Shown: piece after piece, positions 18,963 through 27,297 of the stretch | How the letters are laid out: every line of letters begins with the position of its first letter | How positions within the stretch are numbered: the stretch's first letter is position 1 | Source of the DNA: Gemmatimonadota bacterium | GTDB taxonomy: Bacteria > JBHIER01 > G020348925 | Assembly: GCA_020348925.1 (NCBI GenBank) | Contig: CP070758.1 | Span: 979,788-1,016,471, forward strand | Direction: 5' to 3' | DNA: 36,684 bases | The notes under the pieces: generated by a model | Databases searched by the model: none | What the model saw: the letters and a program-made list of their open reading frames with translations, nothing else | What the model was told of the DNA's origin: nothing | Program-made: the position numbers and the translations under genes

Positions 18963-21206
18963 TCAATTTTCCTCTATTCGGGAAAAACTGATTGTGCCGT
19001 CTTTTCTTTCCACCTCAATCCTTTGCCCGTCAAGAAACACTTCAGGTGTGTTCTGTACCATAAGTTGGAAACTGACGATGCATTCCCCTTCGACATCTAC
19101 ACGATTGTTCTGAACAGATATATCAACATTCGACCCAAGTAGAGATGCAATCTTTCTGCCTCGGTATTTGAGACATGATCCTTCGACCATTTGGTATTCA
19201 GTAATATCCCTGTTTCCATCAAAACGTACAAAGGCCATCCTGGCATCTGTTTCGAAATCTTCAACTCCACACCGGTGTCCCGAGATCTCCTGTTCGAAGA
19301 AAAGGTCAGTCCTATCAATGGATGAGATACGTACAGCCGTCCCACAAGATGAACCCCTTTTTTCTGATTCAGATTGAACGGGGAGACGCTCTACATTGAA
19401 CATCGGTGCTTCAATTCTGAATGGATAGAGAACCGTCGCCCAAGTGATGGGCGGCTCTCCACGGGTTGAGCATCGTATCACTGGGGCACTTACTCTGTGC
19501 CGATAGTTGTAGGAAAGCCAGCCTTCCTCGAAACTCATATTCACATCAGGCAATAATGAATAGAGGTGGAAGTTGGGTGCAGCAATATATTTACCTTCAG
19601 GCTCCATTGAAACATCCCCCAAGATCTTGTCACTCAGATGCCAGTACTGATCATAACGATGTTTCCCACGACCCAACAATCTGTCCACCACAATCCAGTA
19701 GTCCGGTTTGGCAAAAAACACAGATCTTCGATGAGTTACCTGCGGATGGCTGTTTTGAACACCGACAACGTAATCGAATTTCGATAATGAATGCCATTGG
19801 GCTTCAGGTGGTGTATATCGCCGCGGTTGATTCTGTTCATCTATGACTATTGTATTATGAGCTGCAGTACTCTTAAAATAATCTCTTTCCTTGCCTTCAT
19901 TATAGGTAAATCTTCCCGGATCTTTCAACAAATCCTGACCGTATGCGGTCACAACAAGGTTCAACATATCGTAATGTGCATGCCACGGTTCATTTGAGCC
20001 GCAATCAAACAACAGATAAAGCTCTTCATTATAAGGAATTCCATTATTGCCCCAACCGCTTCGCATGACATAATAACCTCCATCCGGGAAAGCGGCAGAA
20101 CATTCAACGGGTGGATTCCCTTCCCTTCCATCGGTGGCCACGTAAATCATATCCGGCCAATTCCAAAACTTTCCCCATTTGTACAGAACAGTTCGTTCAT
20201 CCCGCTCATCCGTGTCACCGATTTGAGGGACGACACCGGTTGGTTTATACAGATTCATGAGAGCCTTGGCCGGTTGTAGGAATGAATCTTCAATTGGCGA
20301 AAGAGGTATCTGCGAATATAATGACGATTCGATTCCATTTTTTTTTGCCAACCTCACAAAATCAAACCAGACTTCCAACTCATGAGCGTGATAAGGCGGA
20401 CTGACCTCCACATGCATACCATCTTCATGGTAGCTGTGCTCAAGCTGAAAGCGCATACGAAACCATATTTCCTTGTTCCACAATTCATATTGCCGAAACT
20501 CTGGGAATAATATAACGGCCAGCGATAGGCCGGCGTTTTCAAATGTTCCCCAATTCGAATAGCGCCGCCAATTCTCTGGTTGATATGAAAATTCCGCCTG
20601 TTCTGCAATGGACTGGAGTATCATTGCATGGAACTCAGGACTTACCGAAGGTGATTTGAGATCTTGTACAAACATCCAATAGGAAATGATCCAATTTTGG
20701 AGACGACGCCCAGTGTCTATGGTTCTTGGATATCCCGGATTCCCCAATTGAATCCAGCTCTTGATTTGTTCCATCCAGGCATAGACATATTTTTCATCTT
20801 TCGTCTGCTGATACACTCCCACATAATTTGAAAACCAATTCATCCGGTTTAGCGAAAATTGCCACTCCTTATCTTCATGAATCAATGTCCAATCGATTTT
20901 ATCGCCAAAATCATGGGTCGATGATTTTATACGAAAGATATTTTTGACATTTCGATCGGCTTTCTCTCTGTCATATTCAAATTCAAAACCATCCAATTTT
21001 CTATTCGTACGGTACTGAAAATATTTCAGTAATTCACTTCTTGCCTCAGGCAGATTATCTTTCTGATAGGCAGTTTTTACCTTCTCCATTCCCGGAAAAT
21101 CAAGATTAAGATGCTGGAACACCTCATCAGAAGAAGTCTGGGCAGAAAGGGACAGCAAAGGCACCCATAGCAAACAAGCCACTTGTATGATTATTCTTGA
21201 AAGCAT
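18963..21206 (-). CDS. Heparinase II/III-family polysaccharide lyase (PL12-like)
   Basis: A 747-residue lyase expected to cleave at uronic acids by beta-elimination. Signal peptide residues 1-22 end at LSAQ. An alpha-toroid (about 30-330) leads into the heparinase II/III sandwich. Candidate catalytic residues are N218 in RYSNWGTF, Y272 in VSPPYH, H409 in EPWHAHYD and H450 in STAAHNT. The 54-residue step from Asn to Tyr equals that from Asn240 to Tyr294 in heparinase III, from memory, which favours PL12 (heparan-sulfate lyase type) over other families. It has no dockerin and no T9SS tag, so it probably works in the periplasm beside GH88, whose gene ends 24 bases upstream. Confidence 0.85.
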   Translation of the reverse strand: MLSRIIIQVACLLWVPLLSLSAQTSSDEVFQHLNLDFPGMEKVKTAYQKDNLPEARSELLKYFQYRTNRKLDGFEFEYDREKADRNVKNIFRIKSSTHDFGDKIDWTLIHEDKEWQFSLNRMNWFSNYVGVYQQTKDEKYVYAWMEQIKSWIQLGNPGYPRTIDTGRRLQNWIISYWMFVQDLKSPSVSPEFHAMILQSIAEQAEFSYQPENWRRYSNWGTFENAGLSLAVILFPEFRQYELWNKEIWFRMRFQLEHSYHEDGMHVEVSPPYHAHELEVWFDFVRLAKKNGIESSLYSQIPLSPIEDSFLQPAKALMNLYKPTGVVPQIGDTDERDERTVLYKWGKFWNWPDMIYVATDGREGNPPVECSAAFPDGGYYVMRSGWGNNGIPYNEELYLLFDCGSNEPWHAHYDMLNLVVTAYGQDLLKDPGRFTYNEGKERDYFKSTAAHNTIVIDEQNQPRRYTPPEAQWHSLSKFDYVVGVQNSHPQVTHRRSVFFAKPDYWIVVDRLLGRGKHRYDQYWHLSDKILGDVSMEPEGKYIAAPNFHLYSLLPDVNMSFEEGWLSYNYRHRVSAPVIRCSTRGEPPITWATVLYPFRIEAPMFNVERLPVQSESEKRGSSCGTAVRISSIDRTDLFFEQEISGHRCGVEDFETDARMAFVRFDGNRDITEYQMVEGSCLKYRGRKIASLLGSNVDISVQNNRVDVEGECIVSFQLMVQNTPEVFLDGQRIEVERKDGTISFSRIEEN

Positions 21207-21230
21207 CTTAGATCCCGATGCAGTTTTCTT

Positions 21231-22445
21231 TCATTCTCTCTCAAAAATCAGTGCGGCCAGTGCTTCCATTAAGTAATAATCTCCCCAAATGGTTTCGCTG
21301 TCCGCATTTTTATAAATCTGATAACACCCATTTCTGAGTATACCGACCAGACTTTCTGGCTCGATAAAGGGAGTTAAATGACCTTTGATTAGATTGGCTA
21401 CCATTTGTTTTCCAAATTCATAATATATGATCCTGGCGTTTGGATCGGTGACAGTCTTCGAGAGTTGAAGGAAGGCTGATGCTGCGATAGCACCCGCCGA
21501 TGTATCCTTGTATTTTCCAGGATCGTCATAATCGTACCATGGAACGCCGTCATCAGGAAGATGAACAATAATATATTCGCCGAGAGCTTTCGCTGCATCG
21601 AGAAAAACGTCGTTCCCAGTTGCTTCATAGGCTTTTAAAAATCCATAGAAACCCCACGATTGTCCCCGTGACCAGCAACTCGAATCGGAATAACCTTGAT
21701 GAGTGTGCTTTTTAATAATTTTACCTGTGGATGAATCATAATGCACAGATTGCCATGTGGAACCATCTTCCCGAATGAAATCGGTAAGAGTTGTCTGGGC
21801 ATGTAATAGTGCTATTTCGGGACATGAATTTTTCAAAGGATCATTTTCGTTCGCATTGAAGTGAGTCCACCAGAGGAGCTGCAGATTCATCATGGTGTCA
21901 ATGATAACATTTTCTTTATCCTTGAGATTCTGAGGAATTATTCCGCCTGAAGATTGAAACATCTCAACAAGTTGACGGGCGGCCTGTAAGGCGCTGTTGA
22001 GATAGCTCGGATTTTTCGTCAGTTTGTAGGCGTAAACGGAAGAGTAGAAATAGACAAATCCGCGATCATGATTTCCCTCATGCTCGTAGCCCAGGATTGA
22101 ATCGTTCCATGCCCTGGCCCATTCGAGATATTTTTCCTGCCCTGTTTTCTCATACGCCATCCACAGCATTCCGACCCAGAATCCTCCCGTCCATTTGGGA
22201 TTCCTGTGCGTTTTCCACTCACCGGTCGCATTATCGGCAAGCATCGGAAAATAGCCCGGCTCAATATGCTGGACAGTCCACTCAATCCGATCCAGCATTG
22301 TTTCCCATGCCTGTGTGTAGATGTCAGTTCTATCTGACCTTGCCGTGGTCGGCCGGGCATGTAAACAGCACACAATAAAGAATAAAAGGACAGTGCTTAT
22401 ACGAACCGATGAAAAGTCCATACCAGACGCTAAAAAAGTCTTCAT
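21231..22445 (-). CDS. GH88 unsaturated glucuronyl hydrolase
   Basis: A 404-residue (alpha/alpha)6-barrel enzyme that hydrolyses the unsaturated 4,5-delta-uronic acid left at the non-reducing end by polysaccharide lyases. D127 in GNHDRGFVY and D183 in VIIDTMMN match the two catalytic Asp residues of the family. WTGGFWVG and CWSRGQSWG are further typical blocks. The start at ATG 22445 lies seven bases after the stop of the phosphoesterase gene; an ATG at 22421 would give a shorter, also plausible signal peptide (VLLFFIVCCLHARPTTA). Its place directly before the PL12-like lyase gene supports a joint task in breaking lyase products. Confidence 0.92.
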   Translation of the reverse strand: MKTFLASGMDFSSVRISTVLLFFIVCCLHARPTTARSDRTDIYTQAWETMLDRIEWTVQHIEPGYFPMLADNATGEWKTHRNPKWTGGFWVGMLWMAYEKTGQEKYLEWARAWNDSILGYEHEGNHDRGFVYFYSSVYAYKLTKNPSYLNSALQAARQLVEMFQSSGGIIPQNLKDKENVIIDTMMNLQLLWWTHFNANENDPLKNSCPEIALLHAQTTLTDFIREDGSTWQSVHYDSSTGKIIKKHTHQGYSDSSCWSRGQSWGFYGFLKAYEATGNDVFLDAAKALGEYIIVHLPDDGVPWYDYDDPGKYKDTSAGAIAASAFLQLSKTVTDPNARIIYYEFGKQMVANLIKGHLTPFIEPESLVGILRNGCYQIYKNADSETIWGDYYLMEALAALIFERE

Positions 22446-22452
22446 ATTCGTC

Positions 22453-23409
22453 CTACCTCGACACGACCTCAAATGTATCAACGATGTTTCCTTCAATATC
22501 GTAGACCATACCATTGATATTTTCCCCCATCACCTTTATAAAGATAAAGTGATGGATATTCATGGTGACATTCTCTGCATTGTTTGTCAAATCTCCGTAT
22601 TTTGCCTCGTCCCACTTTTTGATGGGTGCTCCACCACCACCAGTAATGACGTGCAGGAGCCCGTCGTGGGCGGAACGATGATAGATATGTTCGTGCCCCG
22701 CAAAGAAGATATCCACACTATGTTTGTTCATGAGTGCCCACAAAGTGTCCCTGTCGGCAGGATACTTGTCAAGCGAATTCCCAAGATGATTCTTTACAGG
22801 ATAGGCGGGTTCGTGAATAAAGACAAAAATGTTTTCTGCTAATGTGGTTTTGAGATCGAGTTTGAGCCATTCAAGCTGCTCGGCCGTGATTTTATGTCTT
22901 TTCCTGAATTCATGGGAATTCAGTACAACAAAATGTGAATTCCCATAATTGAAGCTGTACCAGCGTTCATTTCCGGGTAAATTAAATTGATTGCAGTACA
23001 GCTCCTCGGATACAGGATTCCCTCCGCTCACATCGTGATTCCCGATTACCGGGTACAGTGGGATCCCGGCTTCGACAAGCGGTTGCATTGGTTCATTAAA
23101 TTGTATTTCATATTCTTTGAGCAGGCTGTCAACTGTAACGTTTTTCCCTCCACTGGTAATCAAGTCACCGGTTAACACAACAAAGGCTGGATTGAGCCTG
23201 CTTATATGGCGAACGAGTTTTTCAAAGATGTCAGGATGTGAGCGGCTATCGCCCATTACGACAAAGGAAAACCGATCGGTTTCACTCTGAAGTGAAGGCA
23301 ACATGCCGCGCCATTTTCCTAAATTCTCCCTATAGTTCACACATCCGAAAAACCAAGAGATTACGATCAAAAAAACGAAAGAAAAAAGATGTTTCTGTAC
23401 AAGTTTCAT
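22453..23409 (-). CDS. Calcineurin-like phosphoesterase lipoprotein
   Basis: A 318-residue metallophosphoesterase probably anchored by lipid. The start at ATG 23409 is preceded by GGGGGTG and gives a hydrophobic leader ending in FFGC, a possible lipobox with Cys23. Metal-binding blocks follow in order: MGDSRSH, LTGDLITSG, GNHDVSGG, FIHEPAYP and AGHEHIYH. Fold and motifs suggest a purple-acid-phosphatase-like enzyme; the substrate is unknown. It is the first gene after the terminator at 23473-23523, so it may have its own promoter in the 140 bases before it, and it begins the block of degradative enzymes. Confidence 0.85.
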   Translation of the reverse strand: MKLVQKHLFSFVFLIVISWFFGCVNYRENLGKWRGMLPSLQSETDRFSFVVMGDSRSHPDIFEKLVRHISRLNPAFVVLTGDLITSGGKNVTVDSLLKEYEIQFNEPMQPLVEAGIPLYPVIGNHDVSGGNPVSEELYCNQFNLPGNERWYSFNYGNSHFVVLNSHEFRKRHKITAEQLEWLKLDLKTTLAENIFVFIHEPAYPVKNHLGNSLDKYPADRDTLWALMNKHSVDIFFAGHEHIYHRSAHDGLLHVITGGGGAPIKKWDEAKYGDLTNNAENVTMNIHHFIFIKVMGENINGMVYDIEGNIVDTFEVVSR

Positions 23410-23472
23410 CTTGCACCCCCAAAAGTATCGTTCAATCCAGCCCATTTTATACCAATAAGAAAGTAATCAGAA

Positions 23473-23523
23473 AAAAGGCGGGAATAAAAACACTCTCAAG
23501 GGAAGCTCTTACCCCCGCCTTTT
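23473..23523 (-). terminator. Rho-independent-type terminator after the beta-helix gene
   Basis: On the minus strand AAAAGGCGGG is followed, after a loop of about 31 bases with some internal pairing, by CCCGCCTTTTTT. The GC stem with flanking A and T tracts lies about 30 bases beyond the stop at 23550. Because A and T tracts flank both arms it could also work from the other strand. It separates the surface-protein genes from the hydrolase genes. Confidence 0.65.
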
Positions 23524-23549
23524 ATTCTGCGTTACACGTTCAAACCGAT

Positions 23550-26500
23550 CTACTTTAACAACATCATCTTCATCGTTTTGGTGAAAGACCCGGCATTAAG
23601 CCGATAGAAATAGACTCCACTGGATACTTCACTCCCGTCCTCGCCCCTGCCGTCCCAGCGAACAACGTGATATCCTATGGGCTGTTTCTCATTGACAAGG
23701 GTTTTCACCTTCTGTCCCAAGACATTATACACCACCAACTTCACCGGACTCTCCTTGGCGAGGGCATAATCAATCGTTGTCACCGGGTTGAAGGGATTGG
23801 GATAGTTCTGGGCCAGGCTGTATTCAATCGGAAGATTCATAGCCGATTTGACCAATGCCATAAATGCAGCAAAATCCTCAGGCGAAAGGTAGGTCTTCAA
23901 TGACTTCAGGAACTCCAAGGTCTCGGAATTGAACGCTGCCTTTGCACCGGCTGGTGGGCACGTACCTGTACCAAGGATTACGTTCACAATACCCAATGCA
24001 TCCAGAACGTCGATCTCACCATCCATGTTGCAGTCCGCCAGAACTAAGCCTTCACCCTCAAGAGGTGCAGTACCCAATATGTGGTTCACCACGCCCAGAA
24101 CGTCAAGAACATCGACGACACCGTCACCATTGCAATCACCCGCAATCCCCCCACTCCCACTCCAGGTTCCCCAGCGAGGATCGCCCAGATTTGTCCCATC
24201 GGAAGCCGTTCCGACGCCGAGACAACTCTCCACTATGGCCAGATCGAGGGTCGCAGAAGATGTGTCCTTGAACATCGGATCGTCTTCGAAGTTGAAGATC
24301 GGGAAAGTGAGTGTGGTATCATCCTCTGAAACGATGTTCTCAGCACATTCCCAGAACATGTTATACTCGACCGTTGGAGAAGGTCCGTACACACGCACAC
24401 CTTCCGCCGCCTGATTGACAAATATGTTGTCCCGGATGACAACCATTGTATCGTTCTCGGCGTGAATCCCGATATTGCTCGTACGACCGCTTACAGTGGG
24501 GTCATTGTAAAAGAAGGTACAGTGCGACACCTCTAAGTCTCCTACGTTATTAAGACGGATATTGTTCTGACCAACTTTATAGAAGGTGCAATTCGTAATT
24601 CTCGCTACACCCACGTTGCGAGCATCGTGTTTGCCGTATATACCGGTCTCACCGATCTCCTTGAAGAGACAGTTGTTAACGATCAGGGTATCCGTATAGT
24701 TGTTGTCATTCATGTGAATGGGTCTCAGACGATACCCGACGAACTCGCAATCCTCAATAACAACTGTACCGAAATCGTCGGCCTCGTCATTGAAATAGAT
24801 GCCGTACGGTATTCCATTCTCAACTATTCCATCACCCTCTATTCTCACACCTTTGATGGTTATCGGTCCATAGATTTTGTATCGGGACTCGTTGAAGGCA
24901 GCTTTCAGCACAGGCTTTTCGGATAATCCGGGCTTGGCCATCAAAACCAGGGGTATTGCCGGAAAGCTGAACTTTACGGAAGAGTAATAAACTCCCCCAT
25001 CTGTTGTCAGCGAGATCGTGTCTCCGGCAGTCAGGTGCTCTTTAATCGGCACGAACCAGTCCGTACCCGCTTCAACTTCCCAGCGTGTCACAGCGGATGG
25101 ATCGGTAATTCCCCATCGGGGATCGCCCATGTTGCCACCATCAGAAGCCGTACCGATACAAGGAGATGTCATTACATTCAACGCCAATGAAAAGTTGTCA
25201 ACAGACGTGTCCTCAAATCCAGGATTGGCGTAAATATTCCCAACAGTGGAGACATTTGTGGCGTCAGCGTCATCGATGTCCAAAGCGTTATCCCAGAAAC
25301 AATTGAACTCCACCTCGGGGTCAGATCCATAAACCTTCACACCAGCCACGCCGCAGGACATGAAGATGTTATCCCTGATAACCGTCCCGTTAACGTGATC
25401 TTTGGGGTAGATTCCCCTTTGGCCGACATTGTAAAAAGTACAATTAGTGACCGTCAACGGACCACCGCCTTCGACAATGTAAATGGCGTGGTTATTGAGA
25501 TTCCAGAAGGAGCAATTGGTGATGGTGGCCGTATTGACGAGCCCCGATGTCTCTTTGAAGTAGATGGGAGGATTATTCGCATCGTGAAACACGCAGTTGT
25601 TGACGACGAGGTTGTCGATAATCGGCTCCTTGGAAACGATGGCGTTTCCGCGCATGTTGTAGAAATCGCAATCCTCTAAAACCACGAAGTCAACAGGCTT
25701 GTTCTGATAGAGCATTCTGTATGTCGAGTTGTCCCCGTTCTCCGCATAGAGCCCGTCAAATGCCAGACCGATGACCGTCAAGTTGTCATTCACCTTGCCG
25801 ACGTATCCCCCATCGTTGGTGGATAATACCGGCTTGTTTGTCAATCCCGGTGCGGCCATCAGCACCAGCTCTTGGCTGGGTATATAGCCTGAAGCCGGGG
25901 TCATGTAACTGCCGCCGTCGGTGACAAACACGACCGTATCACCTTCGGTCAGGACATCCTTGATATTGTTAATCCAGTTATTGTTTGCCTGGATCTCCCA
26001 GAGGGTGACAGCATCAGCGTCGTACGTTCCCCATCGCGTATCACCCATATCCCCGCCATCGGAGGCTGTGCCGATGCAGGGAGAGGTGAGAGCAAGGGCA
26101 AGGGAAATATCATCACCATACGTATCCTCGTACCATGGATTGGCGAAGATGTTCCCCGTGGGAAATGTCAGCGTCGTGTCGTCCGACTCGATATACGTTT
26201 CTGTCGTATCGTTCCAGAAGCAGTTGTACTCCACAATGGGATCCGTACCGTAGGCCTTCACACCGCTGGTGCCGCACATCATGAAGATGTTGTCCCGAAT
26301 CACTAAGCCATTGGTACAGCTTAACGGATAGACACCTCGTCCGGCAATGCTGAGAAAACTGCAGCTTGAGACCTCCACCGTGTCCTCAGCACCACTGAAA
26401 TACAGAGCATGTGAATTCGCATTCCAGAAGGAGCTGTTGGTAACCTTGACGTACTTGATGAGTCCGGGATTGTCTTTGAAATACAACGGGCTGCCGTTGA

Positions 26501-27020
26501 TATCCCAAAACGAGCAGTTGTTTACAATGATGGTATCTGTGATCGTTGACTTCGACGTGATGGCTCTTCCTCTTATGTTATAAAAATCACAGTCCTCCAC
26601 CACAAGCTTTTCGATATTCTTGTTGAGATAAAGAATCCGGTATGTGCCACCGTCTCCGTTTTCATCGTGTAAACCGTTAAAGGCAAGCCCAGAGATCTTT
26701 AAGTTGCCATTCACCTTACCGATATAACCCGGATCGTTGGTGGACAGAACCGGCTTGTTGACCAATCCCGGCGCGGCCATCATCACTAAGTTTTTTGAAG
26801 GAAAATATCCTGAGTTCGGGGTCATGTAGCTTCCCCCGTCCGTGACAAACATGATCGTGTCACCATCCGCAACCAAGCTCGAGATGGGCGCAAGCCAGTC
26901 ATCGCTCTCTATGACTTCATGCACGGTGGCAAAAACGGGCGTCGTCATCACAAATATGACAGCCGCCATGATGAGAAAAGAGAACAAATTCACCTCTTTT
27001 CCAAAAAATTTCCACTTCAT
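23550..27020 (-). CDS. Triple-unit beta-helix protein with dockerin and T9SS sorting domain
   Basis: A 1156-residue secreted protein, probably displayed on the surface. Of two adjacent ATG codons the second (27020) is better spaced from GAGGTG; the first is at 27023. After a signal peptide (to about 32) come three tandem units of 306 residues (counted from the first ATG: 36-341, 342-647, 648-955). Each opens with an EGDT-x-x-F-TDGG-like strand, has right-handed beta-helix rungs (VVNNCxFxD, VIRDNIFM) and ends with CIGTASDGG and GDPRWG. Units 1 and 2 are close; unit 3 is diverged. A dockerin (961-1018) and a T9SS type A domain (1065-1157, NYPNPFNPVTTI to MKMMLLK) follow. Beta-helices of this kind bind or cleave acidic polysaccharides; I see no certain catalytic residues, so binding or lyase activity both remain possible. 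Confidence 0.88.
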   Translation of the reverse strand: MKWKFFGKEVNLFSFLIMAAVIFVMTTPVFATVHEVIESDDWLAPISSLVADGDTIMFVTDGGSYMTPNSGYFPSKNLVMMAAPGLVNKPVLSTNDPGYIGKVNGNLKISGLAFNGLHDENGDGGTYRILYLNKNIEKLVVEDCDFYNIRGRAITSKSTITDTIIVNNCSFWDINGSPLYFKDNPGLIKYVKVTNSSFWNANSHALYFSGAEDTVEVSSCSFLSIAGRGVYPLSCTNGLVIRDNIFMMCGTSGVKAYGTDPIVEYNCFWNDTTETYIESDDTTLTFPTGNIFANPWYEDTYGDDISLALALTSPCIGTASDGGDMGDTRWGTYDADAVTLWEIQANNNWINNIKDVLTEGDTVVFVTDGGSYMTPASGYIPSQELVLMAAPGLTNKPVLSTNDGGYVGKVNDNLTVIGLAFDGLYAENGDNSTYRMLYQNKPVDFVVLEDCDFYNMRGNAIVSKEPIIDNLVVNNCVFHDANNPPIYFKETSGLVNTATITNCSFWNLNNHAIYIVEGGGPLTVTNCTFYNVGQRGIYPKDHVNGTVIRDNIFMSCGVAGVKVYGSDPEVEFNCFWDNALDIDDADATNVSTVGNIYANPGFEDTSVDNFSLALNVMTSPCIGTASDGGNMGDPRWGITDPSAVTRWEVEAGTDWFVPIKEHLTAGDTISLTTDGGVYYSSVKFSFPAIPLVLMAKPGLSEKPVLKAAFNESRYKIYGPITIKGVRIEGDGIVENGIPYGIYFNDEADDFGTVVIEDCEFVGYRLRPIHMNDNNYTDTLIVNNCLFKEIGETGIYGKHDARNVGVARITNCTFYKVGQNNIRLNNVGDLEVSHCTFFYNDPTVSGRTSNIGIHAENDTMVVIRDNIFVNQAAEGVRVYGPSPTVEYNMFWECAENIVSEDDTTLTFPIFNFEDDPMFKDTSSATLDLAIVESCLGVGTASDGTNLGDPRWGTWSGSGGIAGDCNGDGVVDVLDVLGVVNHILGTAPLEGEGLVLADCNMDGEIDVLDALGIVNVILGTGTCPPAGAKAAFNSETLEFLKSLKTYLSPEDFAAFMALVKSAMNLPIEYSLAQNYPNPFNPVTTIDYALAKESPVKLVVYNVLGQKVKTLVNEKQPIGYHVVRWDGRGEDGSEVSSGVYFYRLNAGSFTKTMKMMLLK
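24159..26918 (-). repeat. Three tandem coding units of about 918 bases
   Basis: The beta-helix gene contains three head-to-tail units at 26001-26918, 25083-26000 and 24159-25082. Units 1 and 2 share long stretches, for example GDT-V-FVTDGGSYMTP, APGL-NKPVLSTND and SPCIGTASDGG; unit 3 keeps the frame of the pattern but has diverged. This indicates internal duplication, with unit 1/2 the more recent or more constrained pair. Confidence 0.85.
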
Positions 27021-27109
27021 CATACACCTCTTTTCGTTATCGATGTACCTCTCGCATTACTACTTTCTATGCATAAAAACATCGCGATTGTAAACCGTAA
27101 TTTCCTCAT
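27020..27109 (-). CDS. Small ORF, 29 residues, coupled to the beta-helix gene
   Basis: The ATG at 27109 follows AGGAAAGGAG with four bases between, an excellent ribosome binding site. The product starts MRKLRFTIAMFLCIESSNARG, short and partly hydrophobic like a stunted signal peptide. Its TGA (27020-27022) overlaps the ATG codons of the beta-helix gene, and its own ATG overlaps the stop of the ORF before it as ATGA. This layout argues for translational coupling. Whether the peptide itself has a role, or only its translation matters, cannot be seen. I recognise no family. Confidence 0.5.
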   Translation of the reverse strand: MRKLRFTIAMFLCIESSNARGTSITKRGV

Positions 27110-27234
27110 TTGTCTCCTTTCCTGGTAAACAATTTGACAGTTTCCCACGGATCCATATCCAAGTATAATGGTGATGGTGTATCACCCCCTTTCACTATTT
27201 CGTTTTCACTTGAACAATTTTCGTTACGTTTCAC
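27106..27234 (-). CDS. Small ORF, 42 residues, GTG start
   Basis: A GTG at 27234 lies eight bases after AAAGGAGGG, a strong ribosome binding site. The ORF encodes 42 mostly polar residues, including ENCSSENEIVKGGDTPSP and DMDPWETVKLF, without a signal peptide or membrane segment. Its TGA overlaps the next ATG (ATGA). An ATG two bases further upstream with respect to the same site is followed at once by TGA, so a start-stop unit in another frame is the competing reading. It lies 63 bases after the propeller lipoprotein gene. Function unknown. Confidence 0.5.
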   Translation of the reverse strand: MKRNENCSSENEIVKGGDTPSPLYLDMDPWETVKLFTRKGDK

Positions 27235-27297
27235 ATCTGCGGCCCTCCTTTCTCCTATTCTCACCTTACCTATTACACCTCAAACAGTCATTACACT

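Noticed and set aside
24000-27000. Regularly spaced repeats that might suggest a CRISPR array
   Set aside because: They are 918-base units within one coding frame, explained by tandem protein domains; no short repeat-spacer pattern is present anywhere in the window.
27036-27044. GTTATCGAT, matching nine bases of the LacI operator, before the beta-helix gene
   Set aside because: The same nine bases occur at 33069-33077 inside the TonB receptor coding region, so chance is sufficient; the palindrome extension is missing.
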